From Marinomonas sp. CT5 (GTDB lineage: Bacteria; Pseudomonadota; Gammaproteobacteria; Pseudomonadales; Marinomonadaceae): 64,000 bases of DNA. Below are positions 27,688 through 36,180 of this stretch, one piece after another (position 1 is the stretch's first letter; the number at the start of each line of letters is the position of its first letter). The position numbers and the translations under genes were made by a program. The notes under the pieces were generated by a model. That model searched no databases. It worked only from the letters and a program-made list of their open reading frames with translations, and was not told the DNA's origin. The DNA is taken from the NCBI RefSeq assembly GCF_018336975.1, contig NZ_CP025572.1:1078560-1142559 (forward strand), in the 5' to 3' direction.

Positions 27688-28185
27688 ATGGCAACGGTAA
27701 CACTAAAAGGTAATCCTTTTGAAACGGTTGGGTCTCTTCCAGCGGTTGGCTCTGCGGCACCAGAGTTTGAGTTAGTAAAAACCGATTTATCTGTTACTAC
27801 ATTGGCAGATTATGAAGGTGCTAAATTGGTTTTAAATATTTTTCCTTCTATTGATACACCAACTTGTGCGACATCTGTCCGTAAATTCAATGAGTCTGCA
27901 GCAAGCTTAAAGGGTGTTAATGTCATTTGTGTTTCTGCAGATTTGCCATTTGCTGCGGCACGTTTTTGTGGGGCTGAGGGTATTGATAATGTCGATACTG
28001 GTTCGACTTTTCGCTCAACATTTGGCGATGATTATGGATTAACTTTTGCCACTGGTCCATTAACAGGGCTTTTGTCTCGTTCGGTTGTCGTTCTGGATGA
28101 AAAAGGAACCGTTATCTATGTAGAGCAGGTTGCTGAAACGGCTGATGAGCCTAATTATGAAGCTGCTTTAGCTGTATTGTCGTAA
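27688..28185 (+). CDS. tpx: Thiol peroxidase (atypical 2-Cys peroxiredoxin)
   Basis: Tpx reduces lipid and alkyl hydroperoxides using thioredoxin. The 165-residue protein has the peroxidatic Cys60 in PSIDTPTCATSVRKFN and the resolving Cys94 in ARFCGAEG, each one off the E. coli numbers. GAGGTAG precedes the ATG. It may be co-transcribed with the CSD gene 26 bases upstream and ends at a strong terminator shared with the convergent panD. Confidence 0.97.
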   Translation: MATVTLKGNPFETVGSLPAVGSAAPEFELVKTDLSVTTLADYEGAKLVLNIFPSIDTPTCATSVRKFNESAASLKGVNVICVSADLPFAAARFCGAEGIDNVDTGSTFRSTFGDDYGLTFATGPLTGLLSRSVVVLDEKGTVIYVEQVAETADEPNYEAALAVLS

Positions 28186-28200
28186 AATTTTTTACTCAAT

Positions 28201-28239
28201 AAAAAGGCCTTTCTAATTATACTTAGAAGGGCCTTTTTT
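28201..28239. terminator. Bidirectional terminator between tpx and panD
   Basis: A 16-bp stem (28201-28216 with 28223-28238, one G-U pair) and a 6-base loop are flanked by an A run on the left and a T run on the right. The position between convergent genes fits two-way termination. Confidence 0.9.
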
Positions 28240-28259
28240 ATTTTTTGGTTTCGTCGGCT

Positions 28260-28640
28260 TTAGTCTTTCTGTACAGGTATCGTGTTGGTGGTTCTTTCAA
28301 TGCTGTTGTCTTTGTTTAAATAGACTAGTTTAGGCTTGAATTTATTTGCTTCCGCTTCATCCATTTGGCCATAAGCCGCGATAATGACTCGATCTCCAAC
28401 CTGTACTTTTCTAGCGGCAGCGCCATTCATTGAGATGGTGCCAGATCCTGATTCTGCCAAGATGACATAGGTGTGGAATCGCTCGCCATTATCGACGTTG
28501 TAGATATCGATTTGTTCGAATTCTCTAAAACCTGCGAGCTCTACAAGGTCTTTATCTATGGCGCAGGAACCATCATACCAAAGCTCTGCTTGGGTAACGC
28601 TAGCCATATGAAGTTTGCCTTTAAGAAGTGTGATTTGCAT
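28260..28640 (-). CDS. panD: Aspartate 1-decarboxylase proenzyme
   Basis: PanD makes beta-alanine for pantothenate and CoA. It is a pyruvoyl enzyme that cleaves itself at Gly24-Ser25, here within WYDGSCAID. The downstream [20 protein letters not shown] segment is typical. Length 126 is normal. It lies 35 bases after an unknown 124-residue gene on the same strand, not beside panBC. It may be the last gene of a dapE-led transcript. Confidence 0.97.
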   Translation of the reverse strand: MQITLLKGKLHMASVTQAELWYDGSCAIDKDLVELAGFREFEQIDIYNVDNGERFHTYVILAESGSGTISMNGAAARKVQVGDRVIIAAYGQMDEAEANKFKPKLVYLNKDNSIERTTNTIPVQKD

Positions 28641-28675
28641 GTGTTAGGTCTCTATAGTTGTTTCAGTATTTTTAT

Positions 28676-29050
28676 TTAGTTCCAGATAAATGGACCTTCC
28701 CCGTGACTATTAATTCGCCACCATTGATCCGGATCTTGATTGCCTTCTTCTTCCCATCCTTGAAAGTTGCAGCGCACTTCGCAGTTTAGGGCTCTGAAAG
28801 CCTGTTTTGCACAGGTAATGTCGTCTTCCCAGGGGGTCTTATCTGAGTTGAACCAGATTGATGTAAAGCGCTTTCCTGCAGCTTGCTCTAAAATAGTGAC
28901 TTCAATTTTATGATTATCAACTTCGATGACAGCCTTAGTGCAAAGATTTGATGGGCTGCTTTGACTGATAAGAGTGAATGTCTCTTCAAGCCAGGCTATT
29001 ATGTTTGCTGTCGGGCAGGACAATACATAGATTTCAATATCTGTTTGCAT
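28676..29050 (-). CDS. Conserved-looking hypothetical protein (124 aa)
   Basis: I do not recognise a named domain. The protein has no signal peptide or membrane segment and looks like a small soluble alpha/beta fold. It has a hydrophobic start (IEIYVLSCPTANIIAWLEETF), a KRFTSIWFNSDKTPWEDD centre and a tryptophan-rich end (GWEEE, DQWWRI, PFIWN). A good AAGGA site lies inside the end of the upstream gene, 4 bases before this one, so translation is probably coupled. The order dapE, 88-residue membrane protein, this gene, panD is compact. I have an impression of similar proteins near dapE in pseudomonads but cannot verify it. Confidence 0.75.
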   Translation of the reverse strand: MQTDIEIYVLSCPTANIIAWLEETFTLISQSSPSNLCTKAVIEVDNHKIEVTILEQAAGKRFTSIWFNSDKTPWEDDITCAKQAFRALNCEVRCNFQGWEEEGNQDPDQWWRINSHGEGPFIWN

Positions 29051-29054
29051 TGCT

Positions 29055-29321
29055 CTAATCCTTCTTTTTTATCATGTGATAAATTCTTAAAACACTCATG
29101 GATAGATAGCCGACAAGTGTCCATAAGACACCACAACCAGCAACAATTAAACCGAATAGTGCCATGATTTCTTGTGCGAGTGATTCTACAACAACTCTAT
29201 CTGCAACCATGAGCATAAGGACGCCAAAGACAAAAATTAACCCACCTTGAATCATTTTGATTAGTGCAAGTCTTGGATTGTTGCCTAGCTTCATTGCTAG
29301 TTTGTGTATGGCTGTTCTCAT
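29055..29321 (-). CDS. Small two-helix membrane protein (88 aa), unknown
   Basis: The product begins with an amphipathic basic stretch (MRTAIHKLAMKLGNNPRLALIKM). Two hydrophobic helices follow (about 24-40 and 52-75), and it ends in a lysine cluster. It should be an inner-membrane protein with both ends in the cytoplasm. It lies 12 bases after dapE and 4 bases before the next gene, so it is within a transcript. No family recognised. Confidence 0.7.
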   Translation of the reverse strand: MRTAIHKLAMKLGNNPRLALIKMIQGGLIFVFGVLMLMVADRVVVESLAQEIMALFGLIVAGCGVLWTLVGYLSMSVLRIYHMIKKKD

Positions 29322-29333
29322 TTAAGTTCCGGT

Positions 29334-30479
29334 CTAAGCGTTTTTCGCAAAGAGGTTAGTTAAAATTCGGGAATAAATTTTTGAAAGTTGATTCAGGCTG
29401 TCAGCTTCTACGCATTCGTTAATTTGGTGGATCGTTGCGTTGATAGGGCCAAGCTCAACTACTTGAGTGCCCATTTTGGCAATGAATCGGCCATCAGAAG
29501 TACCGCCTGAAGTTGATAGTTTTGGTGTAATGTTAACTGTGTTTTGAACCGCTTTAACAATGGCATCAACCAGCTCCCCTGGGCGGGTTAAGAAAGGCAG
29601 GCCGTTGTATGTCCAATCAATATCATAATGTAAGTTATGTTTATCGAGAATGTCTAATACACGCACTTTGAGTGCATCAAAATCTAACTCTGAAGAAAAG
29701 CGGAAATTAAATTGTGCGTTTAGTTTGCCAGGAACCACATTGGTTGCACCTGTGCCGGCTTGGATATTTGATACTTGAAAACTTGTAGGTGGAAAAAAAT
29801 CGTTGCCATCATCCCAATGAGTATTGGCCATTTCTGCAAGTGCTGGTGCGGCTAGATGGATTGGGTTTTGTGCTAAATGTGGGTAAGCAACATGACCTTG
29901 TTTTCCATAAACTGTTAGGTCACCGCTAAAGGATCCACGTCGGCCATTTTTAATGATATCGCCTAATGTTGTTGTGCTGGAGGGTTCGCCCACTATGCAC
30001 CAATCTACTTTTTCATTTCTCTCCATAAGTGCATCAACGACGCGTGTTGTGCCATCGACAAATGGGCCTTCTTCGTCACTGGTTATGAGAAAAGAGATTT
30101 GGCCTGGGTGATCAGGGTGTTTGCTAATAAATTCTTCAACCGCTGTAATCATTGCGGCAAGGCTACCTTTCATATCTGCGGCGCCACGACCGTACAGCAT
30201 GCCATCTATAATCTTTGGTGAAAAAGGTGGTACTTTCCATTCTGATTCAGGGCCTGTTGGCACTACATCAGTATGTCCAGCAAAGCAAAGGTTAGGGCCA
30301 GTCTTGCCTCGTTTTGCATAAAAGTTTTTGACCTCGCCGAAAGGCATGTATTCGATTTCAAAATCAAGCTGCTTAAGCCTGTCTATCATTAGATCCTGAC
30401 ATCCAGCATCCTCTGGTGTGACAGAAGGACGTGACATAAGATCGATGGCGAGTTTTAGAGTAGGAGATAAGTCAGACAT
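29334..30479 (-). CDS. dapE: Succinyl-diaminopimelate desuccinylase
   Basis: DapE removes succinate from N-succinyl-LL-diaminopimelate in lysine and peptidoglycan precursor synthesis. The 381-residue M20 metallopeptidase has the zinc ligands His69 and Asp71 ([12 protein letters not shown]), bridging Asp102 (GRGAADMKG), general base Glu136 and ligand Glu137 (TSDEEGP). The dimerisation domain and the closing [12 protein letters not shown] with its zinc histidine are present. AAAGGTAAAG precedes the ATG. Its pathway partners dapC and dapD lie 1-3 kb upstream on the same strand but in a separate group. Confidence 0.97.
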   Translation of the reverse strand: MSDLSPTLKLAIDLMSRPSVTPEDAGCQDLMIDRLKQLDFEIEYMPFGEVKNFYAKRGKTGPNLCFAGHTDVVPTGPESEWKVPPFSPKIIDGMLYGRGAADMKGSLAAMITAVEEFISKHPDHPGQISFLITSDEEGPFVDGTTRVVDALMERNEKVDWCIVGEPSSTTTLGDIIKNGRRGSFSGDLTVYGKQGHVAYPHLAQNPIHLAAPALAEMANTHWDDGNDFFPPTSFQVSNIQAGTGATNVVPGKLNAQFNFRFSSELDFDALKVRVLDILDKHNLHYDIDWTYNGLPFLTRPGELVDAIVKAVQNTVNITPKLSTSGGTSDGRFIAKMGTQVVELGPINATIHQINECVEADSLNQLSKIYSRILTNLFAKNA

Positions 30480-30518
30480 TCTTTACCTTTGTGTTGGTTT
30501 TCGCTACCTTATGAAAGA

Positions 30519-30537
30519 TCCTGTTACTATAACAGGA
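30519..30537. promoter_or_regulatory. Palindrome overlapping an extended -10 promoter
   Basis: TCCTGTT (30519-30525) and AACAGGA (30531-30537) are perfect inverted arms 5 bases apart. The centre contains TGTTACTAT, an extended -10, about 20 bases before the lipoprotein start. The site looks like an operator covering a promoter, although the -35 is weak. Confidence 0.35.
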
Positions 30538-30558
30538 GTTTCAAACTAAGGTGGGATT

Positions 30559-30762
30559 ATGAAGTTAGGTGTTGTTGTTTTTTTAGGTTTGATTTCTACT
30601 GGTTGTAGCCTTTTTCAGCAACCTGTTGTTCAGGAGTCGTATTTTGTTCCTGTGATCCGCTCTGATAATTCTTCTTCTGGTTATACGCCTTCTGTTACGC
30701 CTATGGTGTCACCTAGACCTCAAAAAGAAAGACCACGAATTTATACTCCAGTTCTACGTTAA
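30559..30762 (+). CDS. Small lipoprotein (67 aa), unknown
   Basis: The signal peptide MKLGVVVFLGLISTGC ends in a lipobox-like site, so Cys16 should be acylated. The -3 residue is serine, a little unusual. The mature part is about 50 residues, rich in Ser, Pro and Val (VTPMVSPRPQ), and ends in a basic RPRIYTPVLR tail. AGGTGGG precedes the ATG. It lies alone on the plus strand between dapE and the yffB group, and its stop overlaps the stop of yffB by 4 bases. No family recognised. Confidence 0.65.
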   Translation: MKLGVVVFLGLISTGCSLFQQPVVQESYFVPVIRSDNSSSGYTPSVTPMVSPRPQKERPRIYTPVLR

Positions 30763-31103
30763 AGTAGCTTTTGGCTATATTCTTCGGGGTTGAATCCTAA
30801 TAGGATTTCATTATTTACCATAATTAGTGGGCGTTTAATCATTGAGGTTTGTGACAGTATTGTATGGACCGCTTTCGTATTATCCATCATACTTTTTGTT
30901 TCCTCATCCAACTTTCGCCAAGTGGTACCGCGTTTATTAATGACGTTCTCCCATCCTAGTTCATCAATCCAGGCTTTTGCAGTCGCTTCGTCTAGACCTT
31001 CTTTTTTGTAGTTATGGAATTGGTACTCTAGGTTGTTTTCTTCTAACCAGCGAAAGGTTTTTTTCATGGTATCGCAGTTTTTGATGCCAAATATTTTAAT
31101 CAT
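30759..31103 (-). CDS. yffB: ArsC/Spx-family reductase-like protein
   Basis: The protein has the thioredoxin-like fold of the Spx/ArsC/YffB group. It starts MIKIFGIKNCDTMKKT with a single CxxM-type Cys10 and continues with VINKRGTTWRKLDEE and IKRPLIMVNNEILLGF. The second cysteine of a CxxC pair is absent. The true arsenate-reductase triad is not evident, so detoxification is doubtful. I place the start at ATG 31103, after GGGAG; a start 13 codons earlier is open but lacks family residues. E. coli yffB is also next to dapE. Here it lies between dapD and dapE. Confidence 0.88.
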   Translation of the reverse strand: MIKIFGIKNCDTMKKTFRWLEENNLEYQFHNYKKEGLDEATAKAWIDELGWENVINKRGTTWRKLDEETKSMMDNTKAVHTILSQTSMIKRPLIMVNNEILLGFNPEEYSQKLL

Positions 31104-31164
31104 ATCTTGCTCTCCCAATGCGCCATGTTGAACTTGTGTCAAAATGGCGCTTTTGGTTTTGTTA

Positions 31165-32202
31165 TTAGTTATGGGCGTGAAGTGCTTCGTTTAATTCGAT
31201 AGCGGTTTTATTGGTTTTACATTCAATGGCACCTGTCGCTGAATTGCGACGGAATAATAGATCTGACTGGCCAGAAAGCTCACGGGCTTTTACTGTAGAA
31301 ACCACTTGGTTGTTTTCATCCAGTACCGCCACTTTAGAGCCTGCGGTAATATAAAGGCCCGATTCAACAATGCAACGATCGCCAAGGCCAATACCGATAC
31401 CGGCATTTGCGCCGATTAGACATTTTTCGCCAACAGCGATGACGATATTGCCACCACCAGACAGAGTTCCCATTGTTGAGCAGCCGCCACCAAGGTCAGA
31501 GCCGTTACCTACTACAACGCCTGCAGAAATGCGCCCTTCAACCATGCTGTTGCCAAGAGTACCTGCATTGAAGTTAACAAAGCCTTCATGCATTACTGTT
31601 GTGCCTTCAGCAAGGTGTGCTCCTAAGCGTATGCGAGCCGCATCGCCAACGCGAATGCCTGTTGGAACAACAAAATTTAACATTTTAGGGAACTTATCAA
31701 CGCTGAATACTTCGATTGTGCGACCTTCCATGCGAGCACTTAATTGGCGATCTGCAAGTTCACGAACATCGATAGGGCCTTCGCTTGTCCAGGCTGTATT
31801 AACCAAGAGGCCAAACATACCATCTAAGACAGTGTTGTGCGGCTGGACTAAACGATGAGAGATAAGTTGAAGCTTTAAGTAAACTTCAGCTTGGTTGCTT
31901 GGGGCTTCGTCGGTTGCCAATATGCAAAGAATAATAGGTTTGGTTGACGCTTTTAGACGAGATGCTAATTCGGCTTGCTCAATATTGCCTGCCTTCAAAA
32001 GGTTCATATGTAAACGGTTCAAATCGCCTTCGTCTAATACTAGCGTGCTGTTCCCGCCTTCATAATTTGTGCTTTCCAATAGGGCGTCTAAGGTGTTTTT
32101 TTCTGCACCTAGACTTGGTGTAGAGTAAAAAACTTCTAGCCAGTCACCTTCTTTGTTTTGTGTTCCGATGCCAAGGCCGAATGCGAAAATTGTATTGCTC
32201 AT
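31165..32202 (-). CDS. dapD: Tetrahydrodipicolinate N-succinyltransferase, long form
   Basis: DapD succinylates tetrahydrodipicolinate with succinyl-CoA in the lysine/DAP pathway. The 345-residue protein is the long type known from Pseudomonas and Actinobacteria, not the 274-residue E. coli type. The C-terminal half has hexapeptide left-handed helix repeats (RIRLGAHLAEGTTVMHEGFV, then GGGCSTMGTLSGGG, then CLIGANAGIG). A GGAGAAAT site precedes the ATG. It lies 34 bases downstream of dapC. Confidence 0.96.
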   Translation of the reverse strand: MSNTIFAFGLGIGTQNKEGDWLEVFYSTPSLGAEKNTLDALLESTNYEGGNSTLVLDEGDLNRLHMNLLKAGNIEQAELASRLKASTKPIILCILATDEAPSNQAEVYLKLQLISHRLVQPHNTVLDGMFGLLVNTAWTSEGPIDVRELADRQLSARMEGRTIEVFSVDKFPKMLNFVVPTGIRVGDAARIRLGAHLAEGTTVMHEGFVNFNAGTLGNSMVEGRISAGVVVGNGSDLGGGCSTMGTLSGGGNIVIAVGEKCLIGANAGIGIGLGDRCIVESGLYITAGSKVAVLDENNQVVSTVKARELSGQSDLLFRRNSATGAIECKTNKTAIELNEALHAHN

Positions 32203-32236
32203 GTAATTTCTCCAAATGAGATCTAAGGGGATAGGG

Positions 32237-33424
32237 TTATCTGCGACTTAGGAAGTCTCTAATTCTCTTTGCTGCTTCAACGCACTCAGATTCTTCTGCT
32301 ACTAACGCCATGCGAACATGGTTGTTTCCAGGGTTTGTGCCTTCTACTTCTCTACCCAAGTAGCTACCTGGTAATACTAAAACAGATTCTTCTTGATATA
32401 AGGCGGTGCAAAACTCTTCGTCGGTCATACTCAGTTTTGGCCAAAGATAAAAGCCAGCTTCGGGTTTAGAGACAGGCATGACAGGTGATAAAATATCTAA
32501 AACCGAATCAAATTTGCGAGTATATATTTCACGGTTTTTAATAGCATGTTCTTCATCGTTCCAAGCGACCACAGATGCATCTTGGTGATGAATTGGCATG
32601 GCGCAGCCTTGGTAAGTACGGTATAGAAGAAATGGCTTAAGAATGGTGGCGTCGCCAGCAACAAAACCAGAACGCAGTCCAGGTAGGTTAGAGCGTTTTG
32701 ATAAAGACTGGAAAATAAGGCAGTGTTTATAGTCTTCGTTGCCAAGTTTTTGGCAGGCTTCAAGGAGGCCTAGTGGTGCTTTATCGCCAAAGTAAATTTC
32801 AGAGTAGCATTCATCAGCGACAATGGTGAAATTGAAGGTTTTGGCTTTTTCTATTAAATAAGCGTATTCCTCTAGTGTCGTGATGCTACCGCTTGGGTTG
32901 TTCGGCGAGCAAACAAATAAAACTTCACAGCGCTGCCATGTCTCGTCATCGACACGTTGATAATCCACTTTGTAGTCGGTCTCGGATCCACAAGGCAAAA
33001 AATGTAGGTCTGCTCCGGCAAGAATCCCGGCGCCTTCATAGATTTGATAAAAAGGGTTTGGACTGACGACAAGAGAGTCTTGCTTATCACCAACTAAGGT
33101 TTGGGTGATGGCAAATAAAGCTTCTCGAGTACCCGTAACCGGTAAAACTTCTGTTTCTGGGTCGAGCTTTGATAAATGAAAACGACGTTTGGCCCACTGG
33201 CTGATAGCGTCTCGTAGTGGTAATTCGCCTTTGGTGCTTGGATATTTGCTTACGCCACCTAAACTCTTAGCCAGTGTTTCAATAACGATGCTTGGCGCTT
33301 CATGCTGGGGCTCCCCAATTGTCAACTTAATCAGTGTTTTTTCAGGATTAGGTTGTAGCCCTTCTATTAGCTCTGCAAGCTTTTGGAAGGGGTATGGGTG
33401 CAAAGAATGTATAAGAGGATTCAT
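32237..33424 (-). CDS. dapC: Succinyldiaminopimelate transaminase
   Basis: DapC converts N-succinyl-2-amino-6-ketopimelate to N-succinyl-diaminopimelate with glutamate. The 395-residue fold-type I aminotransferase has the PLP lysine Lys243 in SLSKRSNLPGLRSGF. CSPNNPSG and DECYSEIYFG bind PLP. Neighbouring dapD and dapE support DapC over a general aspartate transaminase. Its ATG lies only 4 bases after glnD, so the two are probably translationally coupled. Confidence 0.95.
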   Translation of the reverse strand: MNPLIHSLHPYPFQKLAELIEGLQPNPEKTLIKLTIGEPQHEAPSIVIETLAKSLGGVSKYPSTKGELPLRDAISQWAKRRFHLSKLDPETEVLPVTGTREALFAITQTLVGDKQDSLVVSPNPFYQIYEGAGILAGADLHFLPCGSETDYKVDYQRVDDETWQRCEVLFVCSPNNPSGSITTLEEYAYLIEKAKTFNFTIVADECYSEIYFGDKAPLGLLEACQKLGNEDYKHCLIFQSLSKRSNLPGLRSGFVAGDATILKPFLLYRTYQGCAMPIHHQDASVVAWNDEEHAIKNREIYTRKFDSVLDILSPVMPVSKPEAGFYLWPKLSMTDEEFCTALYQEESVLVLPGSYLGREVEGTNPGNNHVRMALVAEESECVEAAKRIRDFLSRR

Positions 33425-33428
33425 TTTT

Positions 33429-36122
33429 TTAGTCCATTGCTTGAGAAAAACGGTCTATTTTCTCTTTTAAAAGGGTGCAAATGTTGTTCATGGTATCTGG
33501 GTCGGTGATTAGATCACCATTTTCTTCTGTTATGTAAAAGGTGTCTTCTACACGCTCGCCAAGGGTAGCGATTTTGGCTTTGTGAAGCATAATATTATTG
33601 TTCATAAAAAATTGCCCTACTAGAGCAAGTAATCCAGGTCTATCCGGTGCTGTTATCTCAAGTGCAGACCAAACTTCTTCGGGTTGACTGACAAAGTGGG
33701 CGGTTGAAGGGGAGTTGAATATTTTCAAAATCCTTGGTGTGTGACGCTGTACGACACTCTCGTAAAGAGAAGGGGTTTCCAGTTGTGCCATAAGAGTATT
33801 GCGAATTAAGGATATGCGTTCTTTATCTAGGTGAAGGTTGGAGTCGTTATCATTGCCATCCATAACAACAAAACTATCTAGGCTGTAGTTGTTGGTTGTG
33901 TGGCTGATTTTAGCATCAAGTATGGTTAAACCAAGTTGCTCGAATGTCGCTGCTGTGACTGCAAACAAGTGTTTGGTGATTAAGGTGTAGATAAATATTT
34001 TACTAGCACCTGAGAAATTTCTACCACCAAGTGGGGTGATCGCAATGAGGGGTTTTGTGCTTGGTCTATGACGAAGAATGGCTTCGGTATTCCATGCGAT
34101 TTCATCACCATTTGAGCGAATGAAATATTCCTCTTCGATTGTGTCCCAAATGTCTTCGGCTTCCATGATGTCGACATTGCGTTCAATCATGATTTCTAAA
34201 GCACGTTGCTTATGCTCATCGCTGATCATATCGGCATCGATAGGGAAGTCTAACCCGCGTCGTAAAGCGCGCTTGGTTTCTAGGTACAGCTGGCGCATCA
34301 GAGAGGCTCTCCAGCTATTCCACATGGTTGGATTGGTGGCATTGATATCAGCAACCGTTAGAATAAACAAATAATCTAGGTGCTCTTGATCTTTAACGTA
34401 GCTAGCAAATTCCCAAATCACTTCAGGATCTGATATATCTTTACGCTGAGCAGTTACAGACATAAAAAGATGGTTTCTAACTAGCCAGACAACCAGTGCT
34501 GTGTCTCGTTTTGATAGACCGTGACGTTCACAAAAAGCTTGGGCATCGACGCAACCCAGTTCTGAGTGGTCTCCTCCACGTCCTTTGGCAATATCGTGGT
34601 AGAGGCCAGCGATGTACAAAAGCTCTACTTTTTCTACGTGACGAATTACTTGAGCGGAGATTGGGAATTTTTGTTTTGATTCGGGTTGTAATAGGCGGCG
34701 TAAATTTTCTACTAACTGTAAAGTGTGTGCATCAACTGTATATATATGAAATAAGTCGTGCTGCATTTGACCTATGATTGCACCGAACTCTGGTAGGTAG
34801 CGTCCCAATAAGCCAAGATGCTTCATTGATCTAAGGATGCTGGTTAATCGATAGCGGCTAGCGATAATATCTAGAAATAAATCTGTGTTTATTTTGTTGT
34901 TTCTGAAATCGTCATCAATAAGGTCTAGGCTATCGCGTAGCTGTCGCATAGTGTTAGCGCGAATGCCTTTAACATTTTCATAGCTGCCCAGTAGTACATA
35001 GATTTCAAGCATACTGGAAGGGGTGTCTTGAAATAGCGTCGTAGAGCGTGCTTCCAGTTGGCCGTTTGCAATTTGGAAATTGTCATTGAGTACTTCAACT
35101 GAATTGATGGCGTCTTTCGCTAGAAACGATTCTTCAAAATGTTGAAGTAGTAGGTCATTAAGTTGTTGTATGGCCGCAACACTTTGGTAATAGCCTTGCA
35201 TAAAGCGTTCAACGTTACGCTTTAAATCATCATCATCAAAACCAAATAGTTTGGTTAGGGTGCGTTGGTGGTCGAAAAGCAGTCGGTCTTCTTTGCGGCC
35301 AGCGATCATATGCAGAGCCCAGCGAATCCGCCATAGATGGCTTACGGCACCTTTGAGTTGTATGTATTCATCTTCGGATAAGAACTGTTTGTCTATAAGG
35401 GCGCTAAGTCTATGGGTGTGTAAATGGCGTTTTGCTACCCAGTCAATGACTTGCATGTCTCTGAGACCGCCAGGGCATTCTTTTAAGTTAGGCTCTAAGT
35501 TATAAGCGGTGTTTTGGTATTTTGCATGGCGCTGCTTTTGTTCGGTCAACTTCGCTTTATAAAAAGAGTGGCCGTCCCACATTTGAGAGATGTCTATGTG
35601 TAACTTTAGCGTGGCGAGTAGATCTTCAGGGCCAATCAGGGTTCGCGACTCAATTAAGTTGGTGATGATGGTGATATCTTTTGCTGCCATCTCAGAGCAT
35701 TCGTTTATGCTGCGAACGCTATGCCCAACATCTAAGTTGATATCCCAGAGAAAGGTAATGAAGGCTTCAATTTTACTTTTTGGTGGTTGTGTACCATCCG
35801 CTAATAGAATCAGTAAATCGATATCCGATTTTGGGTGTAATTCCCCTCGACCATAACCACCAACAGCAACTAAGCTGACCTGTTGTTCTATGTCTAATTT
35901 TTTAGACGTCCAAGCAGCTTGCATAATTTCATCGTAAAAGGACGATAGCCCTTTGACGAGCTTTTCAATTGGATATAACGAGTGAAAAAGATCGTTATAA
36001 ATGGTGGTTTTTTCTTCAATGATGGCTTTGTAACGAGAAACAGAGCAGTTTGCTTGAGAAAGTTCTTGTCTTTCTTCTGTTGTTAAAAGTGGCGGAGCGT
36101 CTGGAAAAGCAGGGAAGTCCAT
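33429..36122 (-). CDS. glnD: PII uridylyltransferase / uridylyl-removing enzyme
   Basis: GlnD senses glutamine and uridylylates or de-uridylylates PII proteins, setting nitrogen control. The 897-residue protein has an N-terminal nucleotidyltransferase domain (GGYGRGELHPKSDIDLLIL). An HD hydrolase domain follows (AGLYHDIAKGRGGDHSELG). Two C-terminal ACT domains close it, one from about 700 and the last with TAPDRPGLLALVGQFF. GAGG lies upstream of the ATG. It stands between map and dapC, as in Pseudomonas. Confidence 0.97.
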   Translation of the reverse strand: MDFPAFPDAPPLLTTEERQELSQANCSVSRYKAIIEEKTTIYNDLFHSLYPIEKLVKGLSSFYDEIMQAAWTSKKLDIEQQVSLVAVGGYGRGELHPKSDIDLLILLADGTQPPKSKIEAFITFLWDINLDVGHSVRSINECSEMAAKDITIITNLIESRTLIGPEDLLATLKLHIDISQMWDGHSFYKAKLTEQKQRHAKYQNTAYNLEPNLKECPGGLRDMQVIDWVAKRHLHTHRLSALIDKQFLSEDEYIQLKGAVSHLWRIRWALHMIAGRKEDRLLFDHQRTLTKLFGFDDDDLKRNVERFMQGYYQSVAAIQQLNDLLLQHFEESFLAKDAINSVEVLNDNFQIANGQLEARSTTLFQDTPSSMLEIYVLLGSYENVKGIRANTMRQLRDSLDLIDDDFRNNKINTDLFLDIIASRYRLTSILRSMKHLGLLGRYLPEFGAIIGQMQHDLFHIYTVDAHTLQLVENLRRLLQPESKQKFPISAQVIRHVEKVELLYIAGLYHDIAKGRGGDHSELGCVDAQAFCERHGLSKRDTALVVWLVRNHLFMSVTAQRKDISDPEVIWEFASYVKDQEHLDYLFILTVADINATNPTMWNSWRASLMRQLYLETKRALRRGLDFPIDADMISDEHKQRALEIMIERNVDIMEAEDIWDTIEEEYFIRSNGDEIAWNTEAILRHRPSTKPLIAITPLGGRNFSGASKIFIYTLITKHLFAVTAATFEQLGLTILDAKISHTTNNYSLDSFVVMDGNDNDSNLHLDKERISLIRNTLMAQLETPSLYESVVQRHTPRILKIFNSPSTAHFVSQPEEVWSALEITAPDRPGLLALVGQFFMNNNIMLHKAKIATLGERVEDTFYITEENGDLITDPDTMNNICTLLKEKIDRFSQAMD

Positions 36123-36180
36123 ACAAAAGCCTCAGAGAATAATGATTGAGTGTTAATGTTATAAAGAGCTGCTCGCTTAT

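Noticed and set aside
31370..31858. Open frame of 162 codons on the plus strand, Pro/Arg-rich
   Set aside because: It lies wholly antisense to dapD, has biased low-complexity composition and no ribosome site; a shadow of the dapD codons.
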